Positions 33,621 through 46,183 of a stretch of DNA of 64,000 bases are shown piece by piece. The stretch is from Epiperipatus broadwayi (Eukaryota; Onychophora; Udeonychophora; Euonychophora; Peripatidae). Each line of letters opens with the position of its first letter. Within the stretch, counting starts at the first letter, position 1. The notes under the pieces are model-generated. The model had not been told where the DNA came from, searched no databases, and saw only the letters and a program-made list of their open reading frames with translations. Location of the stretch: positions 1,492,001 through 1,556,000 of the forward strand of contig JAQFVV010000181.1 of assembly GCA_028023455.1 (NCBI GenBank), in the 5' to 3' direction. The position numbers and the translations under genes were made by a program.

Positions 33621-34980
33621 CAGTCAGTAGAAATTCCATATATTTATCTATGAGGTTCCTCCTGATTTCTCCACTTTTTTCTAAGAACAAAGTTGATTAG
33701 TGGTTCCATACATGTGCATAGTCACACTAGGTTGAGTTATGGGATTGTTTGCCATTGCCACATGAGTAACTTCTTTAAATTTTCTTCTCTGTACCTTTTC
33801 TTCTCTATAAATATAAATATAGCATTATTTCACAAATGCATGTTGAACATAAAGCTACACTAATGAACAAGTTGAGAAACTATCTGATCAAATTGAGAAA
33901 GTAAAGTAAAAAATCACGTTCTTTGATTATTATAATAAATTGAAAGGCTGGTGATGGAGAAATAAAAAAAAGACAAAAAGGATATTGTTTCAGCGTTAAA
34001 AAAAAAAAAAAAGACTCGATAAGTTTTATATCTTGTAATTGCCTATGCACTTTTAAGCAATCATATGGAAGAAGAGGCAATCAGTTTTCATGGTCAGTTT
34101 AAGTTGTGCAAAGGCGATCCCAAAGTAAATGTGGATTCTGATCACATTCTGTTTGCATTTATAAATCATTACATGTGTTTTAAAAGCATAGGTGTATATC
34201 TAAGCCTAAGAAAAAAAGAAACCTCAACAAAATAAAATCAAATAAAAAAACTCAGCTAAATTTTCATGGAAATGATAGATGAATTCTTTTGTGATGTAAC
34301 TGTGATATTGAGATTATAAGATAGTGCGATTAAGATTTCATTATTTAATTATATGAACAGAAATTCTAACAATTCTTTTTATTTCTCTTTTCAGGCACTC
34401 ATGTTCAAAAAAATCAAAATATTGAAAAAACAATAATGGAACACAAATTAAGCAAACTCTGACTATTTAGTTAAATATTGCACTGATCAATATAATCAAT
34501 ATGTTATTGTAGAACAATGTTTGCATAGGTGCCACTGTGGAACAATATTTGGATAGGAGTTTCACTCACAAATGATTGAATGCAGGAGCACTCCAAGTTA
34601 GAGATCTTCTGTCCTATGTGAAAAAAACTTTAGAATGTAATCTATAAATAGTCTGTGTTGCAAATTTGATGACAAAGTTATATATGGTACAGGATGCATT
34701 TAGTGATAGATTTATTTGCAATATCAATAATAATAATGCTATTAGAATAGGAGATTGATGATAATAAACACAAATATTCCAATTTTTCTTTTAACAGAAA
34801 TATAGAAACTGTTTGATTTATATTTGATGTGACATATCAAAACAAGCGGGCATTTGTTAGAAATATAATTATCAGAGTTTAAAATTGGCATAACTACTCT
34901 TAATAATACTATCTTCTAGAGAAAAGTACAATTGAACAGATGGAAAGTTAAGTTATTTGGAAAATACTCTTAATTGAAGG
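33621..34980. other. AT-rich intron sequence, no gene
   Basis: The open frame at 33,880-34,080 (minus) has no recognisable content. Confidence 0.45.
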
Positions 34981-34989
34981 AAAGTAGAC

Positions 34990-35790
34990 TGTTTAATGTT
35001 GGATTTAATGAGGGGACTTATAATTTGATATCATCTATTCTTGAAATTATTAGATATATCAATGAAAGTAACTCTATAGTTAAAATAATCATATTCATTT
35101 ATGAGTAGTTGTTTCTTTACTTCATAAACTGCCTTATCTTAGTTGAAAATTTACTGCATTTTTTTATATCGATTATTTATGTAGCACTTCTTAATATCGT
35201 ACCATATCTTCTTATTGATCTTATTCAAGAATGAACAATATTTAAAGTCTATTAATACTTTAAACCAATTTTACAAATTTTAGTTTATAAAAGTATTTCT
35301 AAATGTTAGGAGTTTCAACATTAAAATTGTCTTTCTTAATAGTTTAAGTCTCATTAGTTTTGCAATAACACTTCTACATCTTACAAATTGATCATTTACT
35401 GGTTGGGATATATTAAGAACATTACATCCTTGACATAAATATTTTCTATTAGTTAAAATATAATCCAATTCTGCTGTACTTTCATAACTTCTTTCATTTA
35501 ACACTTTTCTCAAAGAATTCATAATATAGTTTTTTTCCTGAAAATTCCATGAGTCTGTTCTTTCTCATCGCTATCTCCATAATCAAATGTATCCACCAAC
35601 CTTCCATCTTCCATTCAATTTCGAATGACAATATAAAAGTTTCCCATGACAATTATAAAATAATATTTGATGTGATCATTAGCATTTTATATATCTGCAT
35701 AAAATCCTCTACTTCTTCATCATAATATAAACTTGGGATATTTACACAAATCATTAGTATTTTCATATCTTCTATGCCACTTGTAAAATA
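34990..35790 (-). pseudogene. RTE-type LINE endonuclease fragment
   Basis: Minus-strand frames read YYDEEVEDF (near 35,730), a degraded LSWETF where MGDFN is expected (near 35,645), GDSDEK, NYIMNSLRKVL and TAELDYILTNRKYLCQGCNVLN (35,465-35,370), the C-terminal half of the apurinic endonuclease of RTE elements. The same motifs occur in the fuller copy at 55.2-57.9 kb. Stops and frameshifts break it, and the reverse transcriptase is absent. It lies in the sense direction of the kinesin gene, inside its intron. Confidence 0.8.
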
Positions 35791-36000
35791 TAACACTAAA
35801 TGCCACAATTGTATTCTTCAATATTTTGCTTTTCAAATGATTTCTATTCCATTTATGTTTTTTCCAATAATTATACATGTCCCACTTTTAAAACAGATGT
35901 CTTTTCACCTTGTCTTCCCACTCTGCAAAGATTGGCAATGAATCATTTAATAAACAATTCTAAGGCAATATGTAATTTGATAAAACTGAATGTTTCTTAT

Positions 36001-36222
36001 ATATGTAAATAGAAGGGTTTGAATTCAGGATTTTTCAGACTATTCACCCTCCTTCTATTTCAAGCAACTGATACACATGACCACACACACGTGAAGATAC
36101 ATGATCCAGATCATAATCTCCCACATATATATACAACCATGTGTACCAGATGCTTGAGATAATATGGAGGATGAATAGACTGAAAAATGCTGAATTCAAA
36201 TACCTCTATTTACCTATATAAA
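36001..36222. repeat. Shorter palindrome related to the 31-kb foldback
   Basis: Arms begin TATGTAAATAGAAGGGTTTGA and end TCAAATACCTCTATTTACCTA. They contain CTGATACACATGACCACACAC and AGATCATAATCTCCCACATA, which also occur in the element at 30,477-31,452. The middle of the larger copy is missing. Confidence 0.8.
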
Positions 36223-39200
36223 AAAGACTCAATTTGTAAAGACTATTATCAAAGATGTTCATAACAGATAGATATCTTCAAAAATCATGGAAAAACATTT
36301 TATTACATGGATAAGACTTTCTTTTATATTTTATATATAAAGGACTTAGAATTCTTATTAGAATGGATTTATGAATGTTCATAATTATATTTAAATTGAA
36401 TGTTTATGACTATTTTTAATTTCGATACTTTGTATTTTATTTATTTTAAGGTAATTGTCTGTATATAAGCAACAATTTCTTCATTTTATTTACTTTATAA
36501 TTACTGTAAATAAATTATTTTCTTCTTTTGTTATCAAAGATTGTTATTTTGATGTCTGAACTCATTCCAAATATATGCTATTAACACCCACTAAATCTGA
36601 GAAATGTATATCAAGATGATATTATCAAAGATAATAATGCATCCAGAAGTATTCTTTCTATAAAGAAAATAGTACCTAAGGTTAATTTAAATTACACCTA
36701 AAAAAAAGAATTAAAAAATGTTTTTGGAGTAATTAGGCTAAATATAATCTTTTGAATGCAAATGTCATTTTGATCATCATAACCAAAGTTATACTTAATG
36801 TGAAACATTATATTTTGATATTACAAGTATTATATAGATATTATCATTCTAATATATATCCTACATCAAATGTTTAAAGTTTGCTAAAAAGATTTTAAAT
36901 CCTGCAGAAAACAAATGAAATAAATAATTTATTCAAACAGAAATTGAAATAAGACTATAATTATTATTTCTTCAAAGTGCATCATTTTCTTTAGTCATTC
37001 TAAATTTCAGTGAAACAACTATGAAATCTAATTCTTGGACAATTATAGATGGAATTCAAGACAATTATTTCAATAATAAAATTATAAATCATTAAGGAAA
37101 AAATATTATAAAAGAGAATCAAAATAATTATTAGATTATTCACAATAAGGTCATACAATTAATTTTATTCAATAAAAAAAAATATTCCTAGTTATGGATG
37201 ATTTTATTTAAGATATTATGATCAGTCAAAGAGAATGATTGATATCTGTTTATAATTCACTAATATGAAATCAGGTTTTTCTTAAAAGTGTTATCTTCAT
37301 TATTAATATTAATACATTTTTAAAAATGTGATCTTTTTTTTAAAAAATATCAATTTTTTTTTCTAATTTCTTCAATCTTTCATTTTATTTGTCTAGCTAT
37401 CATCTAACTGTTCTTTTTTCATTCTTTATCTCATAGTATGAAAAATCTCTGTGGTCAAGTTGCAATCTTTAGTGTCTATATAAATATATTGAACCAAAAA
37501 TAAAGGTGAGATTCCACCTTTATTTTTAAAAGAAGGTTGCCTTGACAATAGTTTGAGATAGTTGATTGTTATTTATATTAGGGTTGTCTAACTGTTGACT
37601 GATTTTAACAAGATGAGCTTAGTATAACCTCTTTCTATTTTTTTTGTTTACACAATACCTTTCAATAGCTAAGCTTTGATAAGTCTTCACAGCAATTATT
37701 GTAAACAAAAAGCAGAGAATTAAAAAAGTAAATTACATAACAAATATCTTAAAATATAAAAATAAACAATAAAGTATAATTAAATTATTATATACAGTAA
37801 ATAGAATTATAAAAGATTTAAAATAATTTTAAAAATAAAAACTACATAAATAACATCTGAACAGAATGTGAATCAATTAAAGTTGTTAATATTTGTATTC
37901 TTTGTGAAATGATTTTAAGAAATTTAGATTGGCATTTTTTAGAATGACCTTCCTGACAACTTAAGATCACACTCAGTAACTTCCTATGAGATTATACCAA
38001 AAATATAGTGTTTCCTCTCTCTCTCTTTTTTTGGTTTTAACATACTTTTTGGATGATCTTGGAATGCAAATCAACATAATTAACACCATCACTAAAAATA
38101 TAAATGTTATAAGAGAAATAGGATATTAGCAGAAATGTGTACTGAAAGACATGCAGCATTCATAATGAAAATCCGTGAGTTTTCTTGTACAGTTTTTATT
38201 ATATTACACACATTTACAATAGTGGTAAAATGTGTGTGTGTGTATGTGTGTAATTGGATAAAAAAAATAAACTATATAAAAATCCATATGGACCATATAC
38301 CATAATTAAATACACATTATTAGATAAATAAGATATACAAGCACAAAGTAAAAAAATACATTTAAAAAATATAATTTATTGAGCTTTTTAAACACTTTTA
38401 TTCTAATGAATCATGTCATTTGGTATCACTGATTTATAAACTTTACTTACAAAAAAAAAAATGAAAAAGTTATAAATATGCCAATCAAATCCTTTTTTTA
38501 ACAACAACTTTCTAGTGCCAAAGTGCTCCTCTCATACTGTGTTTAATCTCTGATTTAAAGTTGCTGTATTTTATTTTAGTAAAGAGGTTTAGCATGCTGG
38601 AGACTTTATCTATTAAAACTTTTCAAAATGAATATATCATTCACAAATAAAATCTTAATTGAATTCTTTTTAAAAAAAAAGGGAAGTTTTATTTTTTAAA
38701 AAAAAAAAAGTAATGAAGTTCTTTACAAAAAAGGTAATAAAAAAAATCTAAATTTGATAACTTGGTAAATATTTTGTTTAAAAAAATTGTTTTATTACAA
38801 AACTAATATGAAACAACAATGAAAGAATGGCAGCATTATCTTTTTTGCTAATGCCATTTACAATTCAGTTAAAATAACAATCTTCATTATTGAAAGATAG
38901 ATCATTTCAAATTTTTATTTTATTTAACATAAATAATAATCAAAAACATATTTCCCAGGACTACCCTTTTCCCCCTAGTTCTGAACTGTAAATTAATGAC
39001 TATTTTAAGATTTTATACAAAGTAATTCTATTCTGAAATTGCTTGCCACCTAGTAAGAGTTTTTGCAAATATTATTTTTAATATGTTTTATATCATATAC
39101 ATTTTATTCTAAAGTTTTATTTCCAAAAAAAATCCACAGATGTCCAGAAAAATGAAAATTCAATAAGATGAAAGATGCATAAGTATCTATTATTTCAAAA

Positions 39201-40179
39201 AAAATAGTTTGAATAATAAAAAATTTGATTATTTGCAAGTTTATTTCAAAATTCATAATTTTTGTACAATAATTGTGTGTTATTAAAAATCAAGAATACA
39301 CTTTATTATTTATATATTTTAAAGGTATATGTTTTATTTTTAAAAATAGAATATCATATTTTTGGACAATGCAAATTATCAAGAAAGTATTTACAAACTG
39401 TTAGATAACAAATAATCAATGCAATCAATAACCATGTGTGTAAATATATTGCTATAAGGTAAAAAACTTTTAAAGCATAATTTGATTGATTTAAGAGATA
39501 TTAATATTTATTCATTTATATTTTAAAAACAAATGTCAAATAAAAAAAGATTTTGTTTGTTTTCTGAGAATAAAAATGTTCTTCATAGCAATGATGATTG
39601 TAAGAAGTTGATTTTGATTACAAGATAATTTTTTTATTATTTTCAAAAATCAAATGTTATTATTTAGAATTTACTTCCTTTGAAAACAAAAATAATCATC
39701 AAATGAAATCAAATTTATTATATTTTGATAAATAACAACAGTTTAATCTTAAACATAAATGTTGGGAACTTACAGCCAGTGAAAACAAAACTGTCACCAG
39801 CAAATTAATAATTCTTATCTTAGATCATAACTCAAATAGAAGGTGTTTGCAAAAGTTTTATGAATAACTTGATAAATTTATTTTTTAAAAAAAAATAAAA
39901 CAAATTTACAACTAAATTAGGATGGAATGTTTTAAAAATTGTTTGGATTTAATAATAATTTAAAAAAATTATAAACAGAGATATCAAATTTAAAATTTTA
40001 AATGAAAACAATTTAAAAGCACATTATTTATACTACATAATAACTAAGATATTAATGATAATGATTGGTTAAGAAAATTTATAAAAGCACAAAAATTTAT
40101 CAGAAGTAATATTGATAAAAATATTTCCCATATATATTTTATTTTGTACTGATGCTTTAGAAATATTTTTAAAAAAAAT
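36223..40179. other. AT-rich intron sequence, no gene
   Basis: A short (TG)n stretch at about 38,231-38,251 and many A/T runs. No open frame above 60 codons. Confidence 0.5.
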
Positions 40180-41217
40180 GGTACTCATACTTTTGACAAT
40201 CCATCCCGCTTGATGGCATTGCTGTTAGCCAAAAGTAGCTGAAAATACCGTTTATCAGGCACAACTTCTCAATTGCCAGCAGTAATTGAGTGCTAACAAT
40301 TGAGTCTTTTGGCTAATGGCGGCCTAGCAGTATGTTTTGCGATCAATTGCTCTCGCAATTCACACTTAGCCTACAATATCAGTTAGGTCCAATGCATATT
40401 GTTTACCTTCTATACGAATACCTGATACTTAACATATCGGTAAGTTATCATGACAGGGTGTGAATAATTGTAATGACAGAAAATGAACCAATATTCATTC
40501 AGAAATAATTATTTTCAAACCTAAATGAATTACTATAAGGTCCTCCAAATTGTCACACTGCACACTGTATTCCCCCTGTAAATGTGTTTAAAGTAGGAAA
40601 TGTAGCAACTTGGCATACCTGAATCTAAAATCTTGTACCTTATGAGAGCTTAAGTTGGTGAAAAAATGGCTACTTGTGACAAAAAACTATTCATTCAAGC
40701 TGTCTCTATCGCCTAATATATTAAATTACGGTTCGCAAAAAAAAAAAGAAGCATAAAATAAAGGAAAATTTATTACCAAACAAAAACAAATTGGTTATTG
40801 GGGCATTGTTTATCAACAAAAAATAAAACTATGATTGAAGTAATCAAATCAACGTTAGTGCAAAGAAAACTTAACAAATGAACATTTTGCAAATATATTC
40901 AATTACTTTCCAAAAAAAATAAAAACCTAACCTAAACGAACATTTCTTGCAAAACAATAAAAATCTTGGTTATTTAAAAAAAAAAACTAAAATAAAAGAA
41001 CATTTATTATAAAACCAAATAAAATTGCTTATGAATTAAAAATCTATAAAATTAATTTAAAAAATAATAAAATATCGTAATTTTAAACAGTTGTCTGTGC
41101 ATCGTTTATTTGTTAAAATATTAAAGAAAATGTAATGGCCCGGTAATGTTATATCAATATGTTTTGTTGGAGGAACAATGCCATCAAGCGGGATGGATTG
41201 TCATAAGTATGAGTACC
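40180..41217. mobile_element. Non-autonomous DNA transposon with 42-bp terminal inverted repeats
   Basis: The left end GGTACTCATACTTTTGACAA.. (40,180-40,221) and the reverse complement of the right end (41,176-41,217) are the same 42 bases except for one change (CTTTTG against CTTATG). The element is 1,038 bp and has no transposase frame. A smaller internal inverted repeat (TTAGCCAAAAG at about 40,227 and CTTTTGGCTAA at about 40,306) sits near the left end. Both flanks are A-runs (AAAAAAAAT and AAAAAAACT), which hides the target duplication, so I cannot name the superfamily; 7-8 bp of A would be consistent with several. Confidence 0.9.
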
Positions 41218-41670
41218 AAAAAAACTATGCTCAATATAGAAATAAAAATAATGAATAATAAATACATCTGCTTTTAATAGTTTTTTTTTTCCTTTTAAAT
41301 TGCAGATACTTGGATAAAAGCAGCATGAAACAGATATGAGTAGGTAAAATCATATGATAACTGCTTCCTCACCAACAACTATAGGAAAACAGAAAAGCAG
41401 CAGACATTATTCACTAAACTTGCCAAATGCCAGGTGATGAGTTTGACGGGGTTCCATCCTTATTTTATATTCTAGATAAAAGTAATTAGATACCTATTTA
41501 TTGAAAATTTAGTTGGATTGGTTATCAGTTGGCTTCTGGTGTGAGAGTTTAATAATATTTAAATATTAACGAAGCTGGCTACAGCAAAGGATATTAATCT
41601 TCAATTTTATATAGGCATTTTTTAAAATTTTGTAGTTTTATTCTAGTGAATTGTTTTATATATATATATA

Positions 41671-41863
41671 TGTCATACTACTACTACTACTTGCGGGATA
41701 CTCCATGCAGTGAAAAAGCCAAATGCTGACGCTTCAGCCCAATATCAAGTACCTTCCTCAGAGCGTCCTCTTTCTCTGAGGAAGGTACTTGATATTGTGC
41801 TGAAGCGTCAGCATTTGACTTTTTCGCTGCATGGAGTATCCCGCAAGTAGTAGTAGTATGACA
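41671..41863. repeat. 193-bp near-perfect palindrome with A/T tail
   Basis: Arms 41,671-41,763 and 41,771-41,863 pair almost fully (TGTCATACTACTACTAC against GTAGTAGTAGTATGACA; CCTCAGAG against CTCTGAGG at the tip) around a loop of only about 7 bases. The sequence continues as CATCTTTTATCCGTGAAAAT then ATTAGAATTAATATATAT, as in the half copy at 3,489-3,616. TA repeats stand on both sides. Confidence 0.9.
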
Positions 41864-41910
41864 TCTTTTATCCGTGAAAATATTAGAATTAATATATATA
41901 TATATATAAG

Positions 41911-44900
41911 GGCAATGTTTTATTCATGTAAATCTGACATATAAATCTGGAAATAAATAGACAATTTCCACTATATATAAAGTGCAAAAAATTTAAATAG
42001 TTCTCTCTGGTGATACATTATAAAAATTATTTTCATTTGCTAAAAAATATTTTCATATTCTACATTATGGACAATGCTAAATGTACACTTGAAGGAAAAC
42101 CCCACCAAATATAAGATTCAAGTTTTAATGAAACAACACCTATATAAGCACAGGATTAAACAAGTGATAAAAAACTTTCCTTGCAGAAAAATAATACTTG
42201 TTGTATCTTCTGATTGGATTTGCTTTATTATTCAGTAAATATTGCAAATACATTGAACAATCCATAAAAGAAAAAAGATATTACTAGGATAAACAAAAAA
42301 ATGTATTATCTTTAAAAAAACATTGGATTAAAAAATTAAACTAGTGAGGCAATAATAGCATATCCTAAAATGACAATCATAATGAGATTCATTATCATAT
42401 TTTCTGGATGAATTAGATATCATTCTATAATGAGAAGCCAGTTATATACCTGACGTTGTTAAAAAAAATTTAGTCGAAAAATTTCTGATAAGGAAACTTG
42501 TGAAATTAAAAACACTATTAAAGAATCAAAGTATTCTATACATAATCAGAACTGCAACAGAAGTAAGAAGAGCAGACACAAAACTGTTTAATAAGATTTT
42601 GTGCATGAACAAATAATTAATGTTAAAATATTAATCACTTTTTGTACTACTTATAATAATGTGGCCCTCATGGAATGAAATCAAATTTGAATCATTTAAA
42701 TCATTTTTCATTAGTTACATATACAGATTAATCATGTATTATCCTTTATTTTGTTTTTTAATATTTTTGAATATTTAATTCAATGGTGAAACTAAGTGTA
42801 AAGATAACTTTTACTGTATAAAATATTGGTATTAGCAAACAAAATTAGAAGCAAAGAAAGATTAAACTTTGCAAGAAATTAAAGGTAAAATGTACAAATA
42901 ATTAAGCATAATTCAAAAGTAAAGTTAATTACTTTTGAGAATTATCCATAATTAAACACAATGGAAAAAAGTTTACAAAAACAAAAAATCAATTATTCAA
43001 AGGAAATATTTCAGACAATAATTAAAGAAGTTAGATTAACCAGATTAAAACTAGTTAATCGACTTAAAATGTTTACATTTATCACACTGGATAAAATACT
43101 CCAGAAAAAAGCAAAAAAATGGACATAGAAAAATCTATGCAGAGTAAGAACTCCTTTATTTTGCTCCCAGGTCTTCGTGATTTTCTGAAAACTGTGGTTT
43201 GAAGCATTGGAAAAGTTAGGCAAGAGGATTCAGCCCTCATAAATAAAAAAAACCAACTAGAAACTGAACAATGCATCTCAATCTTTATTGCCTCAAGGAC
43301 CTATGGATTGTAATTGAACAAATAGTAAAAATAGTATCGAATTATGATGCTGAGAGCATAGACCACAAAAATCTGGTATGGAAATAATACTATCTTATAG
43401 TTAAATACTGATAATAGAATTTATGAATTGTCAAATATTGAGATGTTAAATGTTGTATATACAGAACATATTTAATTATTGCATAGTATATTATGTCCTG
43501 TGTTTAATTACATAGCAGTAAATTATATATTTGTTAGTCTGACTCCTAAATTATTTAACTTACATAATAGGGAATTGTAAGATTCATAACCCTGCATAAT
43601 TATTTATTTTTGTATGTTTATTTGCTTGTATGATAAACTGCTTTTTCCTAAAATATTTATTTATTTCCTTAAAATTTTAAAGTTAGTAGAAGGCTTTTTC
43701 TTGTTGAGTTTAAGTTAAATGTTTAGTGTTATTTGAAATGATCTCAGATTTGACCCATGATGAGTTAATGGTGTCAAACAGTGACTATTCCAAAAGTGCA
43801 AAAACTAAATATTAAGACTAAAAACTCAATCATGATTTTGATGTATTAAGTCATCTTAAAAACTAGTATAATAGATTAAAACTAAAAAATAGTTTACATA
43901 AACAATTATTCTGATTCTAAAATAAAGATTTGATTAATACCAAAAAAATTCTGCATATGTTTAGTGAATTGATTCCTATAAAATAAATCTATCATACTTA
44001 GGAATGGTTCAGAAATTAGGCAGAAACAATACGGGAGTAAAAAAAACTCACAGTAAAAAACCGTAAAAATGAATGAGAATGACCAAAATAATGGAATAAA
44101 TTACTTACATAGATCTAGTCATAGAAATAGATTGATATTCTCTGCTTGGCTAAAAGATTCTTGTCTTTGTTCTTTATTAACTACTTTGAGAAACTAAAGA
44201 AGCTTTTATTCTCTATTATCTAGGTCAAAATGCCTATAATTCCCTGTACTTAAATATATATAGCTTATAATAAACAATATAATTAGGGAATGGAAACTAA
44301 TTGGGTTTACTAATCTGACAGCAAGAAATCCTTGCTTAGCTTTAATGTTTAAATCCTTCCATGGAAGAAGAATTATGCTTTATTAGTAATCTTTTAATCT
44401 AAAATTTCTTTGTTATCCAATCAGCCTGCATAATGATCAAATATGGAGTTTCCTCATAATGATTTTTTTGTGTGTGTTTGTCAGATCTTTTTATCCTTGT
44501 ATAACATGTTTCTGCTTGTCTAGTTTTCCCATATTTACTGATAAATGTTATTTGACTGAACAGTTTTCAGCAACTTTCAGTAGAAACTAGCTCTTGAAAT
44601 GACTATGTCTATGCTACAATTATTCCAGAAAATGTACTGATTAAAATATTAAACGACTTTTTAGCCAGTCATGTTGATAAAATGTAGCTAATCAGTAACA
44701 AGATTAAAGGTTAATTATATCGGGCTATCTGCTTCCTCTATGGCTATCTAGTCTCTATTTTTTTTTAATTAAAGAATTAAGAGAAAGTTCCAATTAAACT
44801 TCTTTGTTGTCAATGGGAATAAAAGTAATTTTTTTTCTACACAAATTTTAGAACTTAGATATAAAATTATTATTGAGAATAATAATATTTATTAATAATT

Positions 44901-45190
44901 TGAGCATTAACATTATTAACATTTTATTTCTACAGTTGCATTTATAATTTGTGGTATTCGTAAATATTTTGTTGCCCGAATAAAAATAGGACATGTTTAT
45001 CAAAAAGTGAGAGTAAGTTTCATTAGCTAGGTTTAAATGCTATGAAAAATATTTTAAGTTTCTGAAATTTTTTTTCTCCTTTAGCGATTTTTTTTTCCTT
45101 TTTTGAAGTAAGAGATGCTTCACTGACATATATTAATAGGGATAAAATATAAAAATCAAAAAGTCTTTCGGTATCATCACAGATTAAAAA
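41911..45190. other. AT-rich intron sequence, no gene
   Basis: Overlapping minus-strand open frames at 43,011-43,276 show no family signal and no splice context that fits the kinesin. Confidence 0.45.
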
Positions 45191-45219
45191 TTGTAATTTT
45201 AATGCATCAATGTTGTCAA

Positions 45220-45312
45220 GCGTTGGTGGCCTTGTGGTTAGCATAGCTGCCTTCCAAGCAGTTGGCCCAGGTTTGCTTCCCAGTCAACACTTTGACACAT
45301 GAGAAAAAAAAA
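45220..45312 (+). pseudogene. tRNA-Gly(TCC)-derived retropseudogene or short SINE
   Basis: GCGTTGGTGG at 45,220, then GTTAGCATAGCTGCCTTCCAAGC and AGTCAACAC at 45,290, matches tRNA-Gly(TCC) closely. The anticodon stem CTGCC/GGCAG-type pairing and loop with TCC are kept. The acceptor stem has one mismatch, and the B box reads GGTTTGCTTCC where GGTTCGATTCC is expected, so Pol III activity is doubtful. TTTGACACATGAG and an A12-13 run follow, indicating insertion from RNA. It lies on the strand opposite to the kinesin. Confidence 0.8.
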
Positions 45313-46007
45313 AAATATCCATTTTGCTTTTTATTTAATCAATATTAATAGATTAAAGTGATATTCTTGCTCTAAATTAAAACAACTCTTTAACTACCAA
45401 TGTTTAAAAATACCAATAATTTCTGTCTGTTTAAAAGATATTTCATTAGCATATTATACTTAATTTGACAACAGTTAAATAACTTCATAATAAACTCTCA
45501 AACTGTAATGATATAAATGTATAATCTTCATAAAATAATTTTACAAAACAAAAATAATTTTGTAGACAGAATTTTATATAAGCCACAGGAGTTAATTTCA
45601 AACTAAAACTTTCAATAATGGAAAACAAGTTAAAATAAATTACTTCCAATAGTCAAGGGAAATAAATTATTTCTTGATTAATATATAATTAAATAATAAT
45701 AAAAAATACTTCATAATAAAATTAATTCTGAATTCTGATTCAATAAAAAATAAATCTTTACTAAAATTGATCTGTTCAAAAAGATTTTTTTTACATATAT
45801 TTTTCTTCAGAAAAATCAAGAAAAAGATCAAATCAAAATAAGTAGCAGAAAGGATTTCACCTAACATGATTTCCTGATCGGATTTAAAAAATATTTGACA
45901 AGTTGTCAAATTTTATAAAGTTATTCAGAAACTTTTAGAATATATTTGAACAAGAAATTATTACAGGACACAGTCACTGAACAAATAAAAAAAAACACAA
46001 ATGCTAC
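45313..46007. other. AT-rich intron sequence before the motor exon
   Basis: No feature. The open frame at 45,667-45,909 (minus) is K-, F- and I-rich from base composition. Confidence 0.5.
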
Positions 46008-46183
46008 CTGTTTCTGAGTTTCTTTAGGTTTAAAAACTCTATCCACTTCAATCATTTGCCTCCTTCCTTTATGAGTAATGTAAATCAAACTCTCATCATC
46101 TTTGTCAAACTCCGTCACATCTTTGGCTTCAAAACCATCCTCCAAAATTAAAGGACGAACCCGACAAAACACTCTAATATTTC
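46008..46183 (-). CDS. KIFC3: Kinesin-14 (KIFC3-like) motor-domain exon, start of motor
   Basis: This exon encodes the first part of a minus-end-directed kinesin motor domain. The translation begins GNIRVFCRVRPL, the canonical start of kinesin-14 motors after the neck, continues through EDGFEAKDVTEFDKDDESL and HKGRRQM, and ends DRVFKPKETQKQ. The spacing of FD-x-DD-x-S, HKG and D-x-VF-x-P matches what I know of KIFC3 better than KIFC1. Splice sites are visible: acceptor ..TTTTTTAAAG before 46,183 and donor CAG|GTAGC after 46,008. The exon begins with two bases (GA) completing a Gly codon, so the upstream intron is phase 1, and it ends in phase 0. It joins perfectly to the exon at 29,688, giving ..[14 protein letters not shown]... 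Kinesin-14 motors walk on microtubules in the cytosol; the cargo role is inferred from family only. The coiled-coil tail exons upstream were not identified. Confidence 0.92.

Larger units (their letters stand above)
29689..46007 (-). other. Large phase-0 kinesin intron (about 16.3 kb)
   Basis: The intron runs from donor CAG|GTAGC at 46,007 to acceptor TTCTAG at 29,689. It contains most of the repeats of the middle of the window: palindromic foldback repeats, a tRNA-derived SINE, a LINE endonuclease remnant, a 1.04-kb inverted-repeat transposon and a tRNA-Gly-derived pseudogene. The rest is AT-rich with long A and T runs. I saw no other open frame that looks like an exon of the kinesin in it, and the protein joins without a missing segment. 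Confidence 0.85.

Noticed and set aside
43011-43276. Overlapping minus-strand frames considered as a possible kinesin exon
   Set aside because: Lies inside the intron between two exons that already join without loss, and the translation has no kinesin or other known motif.
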